Source: Myxococcales bacterium
Lineage (GTDB): Bacteria > Myxococcota > Polyangia > Fen-1088
Direction of reading: 5' to 3'
Assembly (NCBI GenBank): GCA_003159055.1
Contig: PMLH01000210.1
Span: forward strand, 1-7,444
DNA length: 7,444 nt
The translations under genes and the position numbers were made by a program. Under the pieces are notes generated by a model. That model was not told where the DNA came from and ran no database searches. It saw only the letters and a list, made by a program, of their open reading frames with translations. The number at the start of each line of letters is the position of its first letter. Within the stretch, counting starts at the first letter, position 1. Below, piece by piece: positions 6,219 to 7,444 of the stretch.

Positions 6219-7110
6219 GTGGTCCTTGAGCGAGGCGCGCGCATGGCTGCTGTTGCGGGCACTTGCGCGCAGAGCGGGGGCAGGGTGTGCGGTGGAAGAG
6301 GCCTGCGGCGTGCGGGTCGATGGTGCGGGGAGACTGGAGGAGACCGATCTGGGCGATGGATGGCTGGATATCTTCCCAGATGTCACGCCGAGTTTTCGCC
6401 CCGTGGCTCAGCTTGGGCCGTCGATCGAGCGCATGTTGGAGCTCTATTTGCCGATGTGCTTGGGAGCTGCAAGCAACGATCTCGTCGTTGCGCACGTGGG
6501 GCAGAGCCTCGATGGCCAGATTGCAACGGCCACGGGTGCATCCTGTTTCATCACGGGGCCGCAGGATCTGGAGCACACCCACCGTTTGCGCGCATTGTTC
6601 GATGCTGTCGTCGTCGGGCGGTCGACGGTCGCGTGCGACGATCCTCGACTGACCACACGACTGGTGGCCGGCCAGAATCCAACCCGTGTGGTCGTGGATC
6701 CCGGCTTGCGTGCGCCGGCCAATCGGAACGTGTTTCACGACCGTGTGGCCGCCACGCTCGTGGTTTGTGCGCAGGGCAGCCGGTGCGAAGATGGACAATA
6801 CGGCAGCGCGGAGATCGTGTCGCTGTCGTGCAGCGAGACGGTGCTCCCACCTGCCTTGATCTTGGAAGAACTGCGGCGGCGCGGGCTGCGACGGATCTTC
6901 GTCGAGGGCGGTGGCGTGACGGTGTCGCATTTCCTGCAAGCTGGACTGCTTGCCCGGCTGCATGTCGCCGTGAGCCCGGTGTTTCTTGGACAGGGCCGAC
7001 CGGGCGTGACGCTGCCGAAGATTGATGGGCTGGACCAGGCGCTGCGTCCGCGGGTGCGCAGATTTTTCCTCGGTGAAGACATGCTGTTCGACTGTCAGTT
7101 CCAGGGATAG
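6181..7110 (+). CDS. RibD C-terminal domain (pyrimidine reductase-like) family protein
   Basis: This 309-residue protein belongs to the dihydrofolate reductase-like RibD_C family. In riboflavin synthesis that domain uses NADPH to reduce the ribose side chain of a pyrimidine intermediate to ribityl. Residues 102-300 carry the hallmarks: VGQSLDGQIA (106-115), the FITGP turn (123-127), HRLRALFDAVVVG (134-146), DDPRLTTR (153-160), NPTRVVVDP (166-174) and VEGGG (241-245). Residues 1-100 are a weakly conserved extension, not the usual RibD deaminase domain: no HAE or PCxxC zinc motif is visible. It therefore probably is not the housekeeping RibD. As I recall, proteins of this layout (VGQSLDG, then a histidine-rich LRALxDAVVVG helix) occur in gene clusters with glycosyltransferases, but I could not check this. 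The start overlaps the upstream gene by 38 bases, and the downstream glycosyltransferase starts 14 bases after its stop. The substrate is unknown. Confidence 0.88.
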   Translation: MHMRTDNTALAREWSLSEARAWLLLRALARRAGAGCAVEEACGVRVDGAGRLEETDLGDGWLDIFPDVTPSFRPVAQLGPSIERMLELYLPMCLGAASNDLVVAHVGQSLDGQIATATGASCFITGPQDLEHTHRLRALFDAVVVGRSTVACDDPRLTTRLVAGQNPTRVVVDPGLRAPANRNVFHDRVAATLVVCAQGSRCEDGQYGSAEIVSLSCSETVLPPALILEELRRRGLRRIFVEGGGVTVSHFLQAGLLARLHVAVSPVFLGQGRPGVTLPKIDGLDQALRPRVRRFFLGEDMLFDCQFQG

Positions 7111-7118
7111 GAGAAGGA
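7109..7118 (+). promoter_or_regulatory. Ribosome binding site of the downstream glycosyltransferase
   Basis: AGGAGAAGGA spans the end of the RibD-like stop codon and lies 6 bases before ATG 7125. It supports that start and tight coupling of the two genes. Confidence 0.65.
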
Positions 7119-7124
7119 CGCGGA

Positions 7125-7444
7125 ATGGTCGGCTTCATCGTGCCGGATCTCGACGGGCCAGTGAGCGGAGGAACGCTTTTCAACCGCATGTTGGTGTCTT
7201 CGCTGGCAGCGGCCGGGGAGCATTGCAAAGTTCTGTCCCCAATCGCCGCCATCTCGGCGCTGGCTGAGGGTGCCGCCAGCGACACATTCTGGGTGGATTC
7301 GCTCTTTCTCGATCACGTTGCCGGGCTGGCGCGAGCGGCGCGGGGCGGGGCGCGGCTCGGTCTGCTGGTGCACTACCTTCCGTCGCTGGTCACGCATGGT
7401 GACGGTGTCGCGCGCGGCGACCTTACGCCCGTCGAGGCTCGGGC
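7125..7444 (+). CDS. Glycosyltransferase, family 4-like N-terminus; 3' partial
   Basis: The gene starts at ATG 7125 and runs open to the window edge, giving 106 residues. The N-terminus MVGFIVPDLDGPVSGGTLFN resembles the first beta strand and Gly-rich loop of GT-B glycosyltransferases (P.l.GpvsGG, residues 7-20), followed by a helix with LVSSLAAAGE. WVDSLFLD (56-63) and GLLVHYLPSL (79-88) fit the N-terminal Rossmann-like domain of the same family. Such enzymes transfer a sugar from a nucleotide-activated donor to a lipid or small-molecule acceptor in the cytoplasm. The donor-binding C-terminal half is outside the window, so neither donor nor acceptor can be judged. It is the third gene of the plus-strand cluster. 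Confidence 0.75.
   Translation, partial: MVGFIVPDLDGPVSGGTLFNRMLVSSLAAAGEHCKVLSPIAAISALAEGAASDTFWVDSLFLDHVAGLARAARGGARLGLLVHYLPSLVTHGDGVARGDLTPVEAR

Noticed and set aside
6046..6963. 305-codon minus-strand frame opposite the RibD-like gene
   Set aside because: It is antisense to clear RibD_C motifs, with His/Arg/Gln-rich content and no family resemblance.

Overview
This GC-rich, gene-dense window looks like chromosomal DNA from a myxobacterium-like bacterium (Myxococcota, formerly Deltaproteobacteria). I infer this from the base composition, the Asp/Pro-rich repeat protein with a lipobox-like segment, the WG-repeat lipoprotein and the general protein style. The sequence gives no direct taxonomic marker. 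I see no RNA genes, mobile elements or CRISPR arrays. The genes are packed with only three gaps (12, 71 and 14 bases), so no stretch over 300 bases lacks a gene.

Left part (1-1573, + strand): the 3' end of a radical SAM enzyme gene, probably of the B12-binding type. Its catalytic N-terminus lies outside the window. The reading frame continues without a stop into a hydrophobic, lipobox-like segment, six copies of a DxLPPDxG repeat (the first four exactly 17 residues apart), and a small beta-rich domain after a CLC motif. This is the oddest protein in the window.

Middle (1586-3747, - strand): a two-gene envelope operon convergent with the first gene. An exported M23 peptidase with all expected active-site residues comes first. 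It overlaps by GTGA a Cys-rich lipoprotein built of about eight WG repeats. A 9-bp perfect hairpin sits where this operon meets the radical SAM gene.

Right part (3819-7444, + strand, divergent from the peptidase operon): three tightly linked genes. The first encodes a 799-residue membrane protein that joins a CDP-alcohol phosphatidyltransferase to a five-helix LtaS-like sulfatase-fold transferase. It overlaps by 38 bases a RibD_C-type reductase with a non-deaminase N-terminus. A family 4-like glycosyltransferase, cut off by the window edge, follows. Together they suggest a pathway that makes an unusual phospholipid-linked or glycosylated product, perhaps a polyol-phosphate or pteridine/ribityl conjugate. 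The product cannot be read from the sequence. The strongest candidates for something undescribed are this cluster and the radical SAM-repeat fusion.
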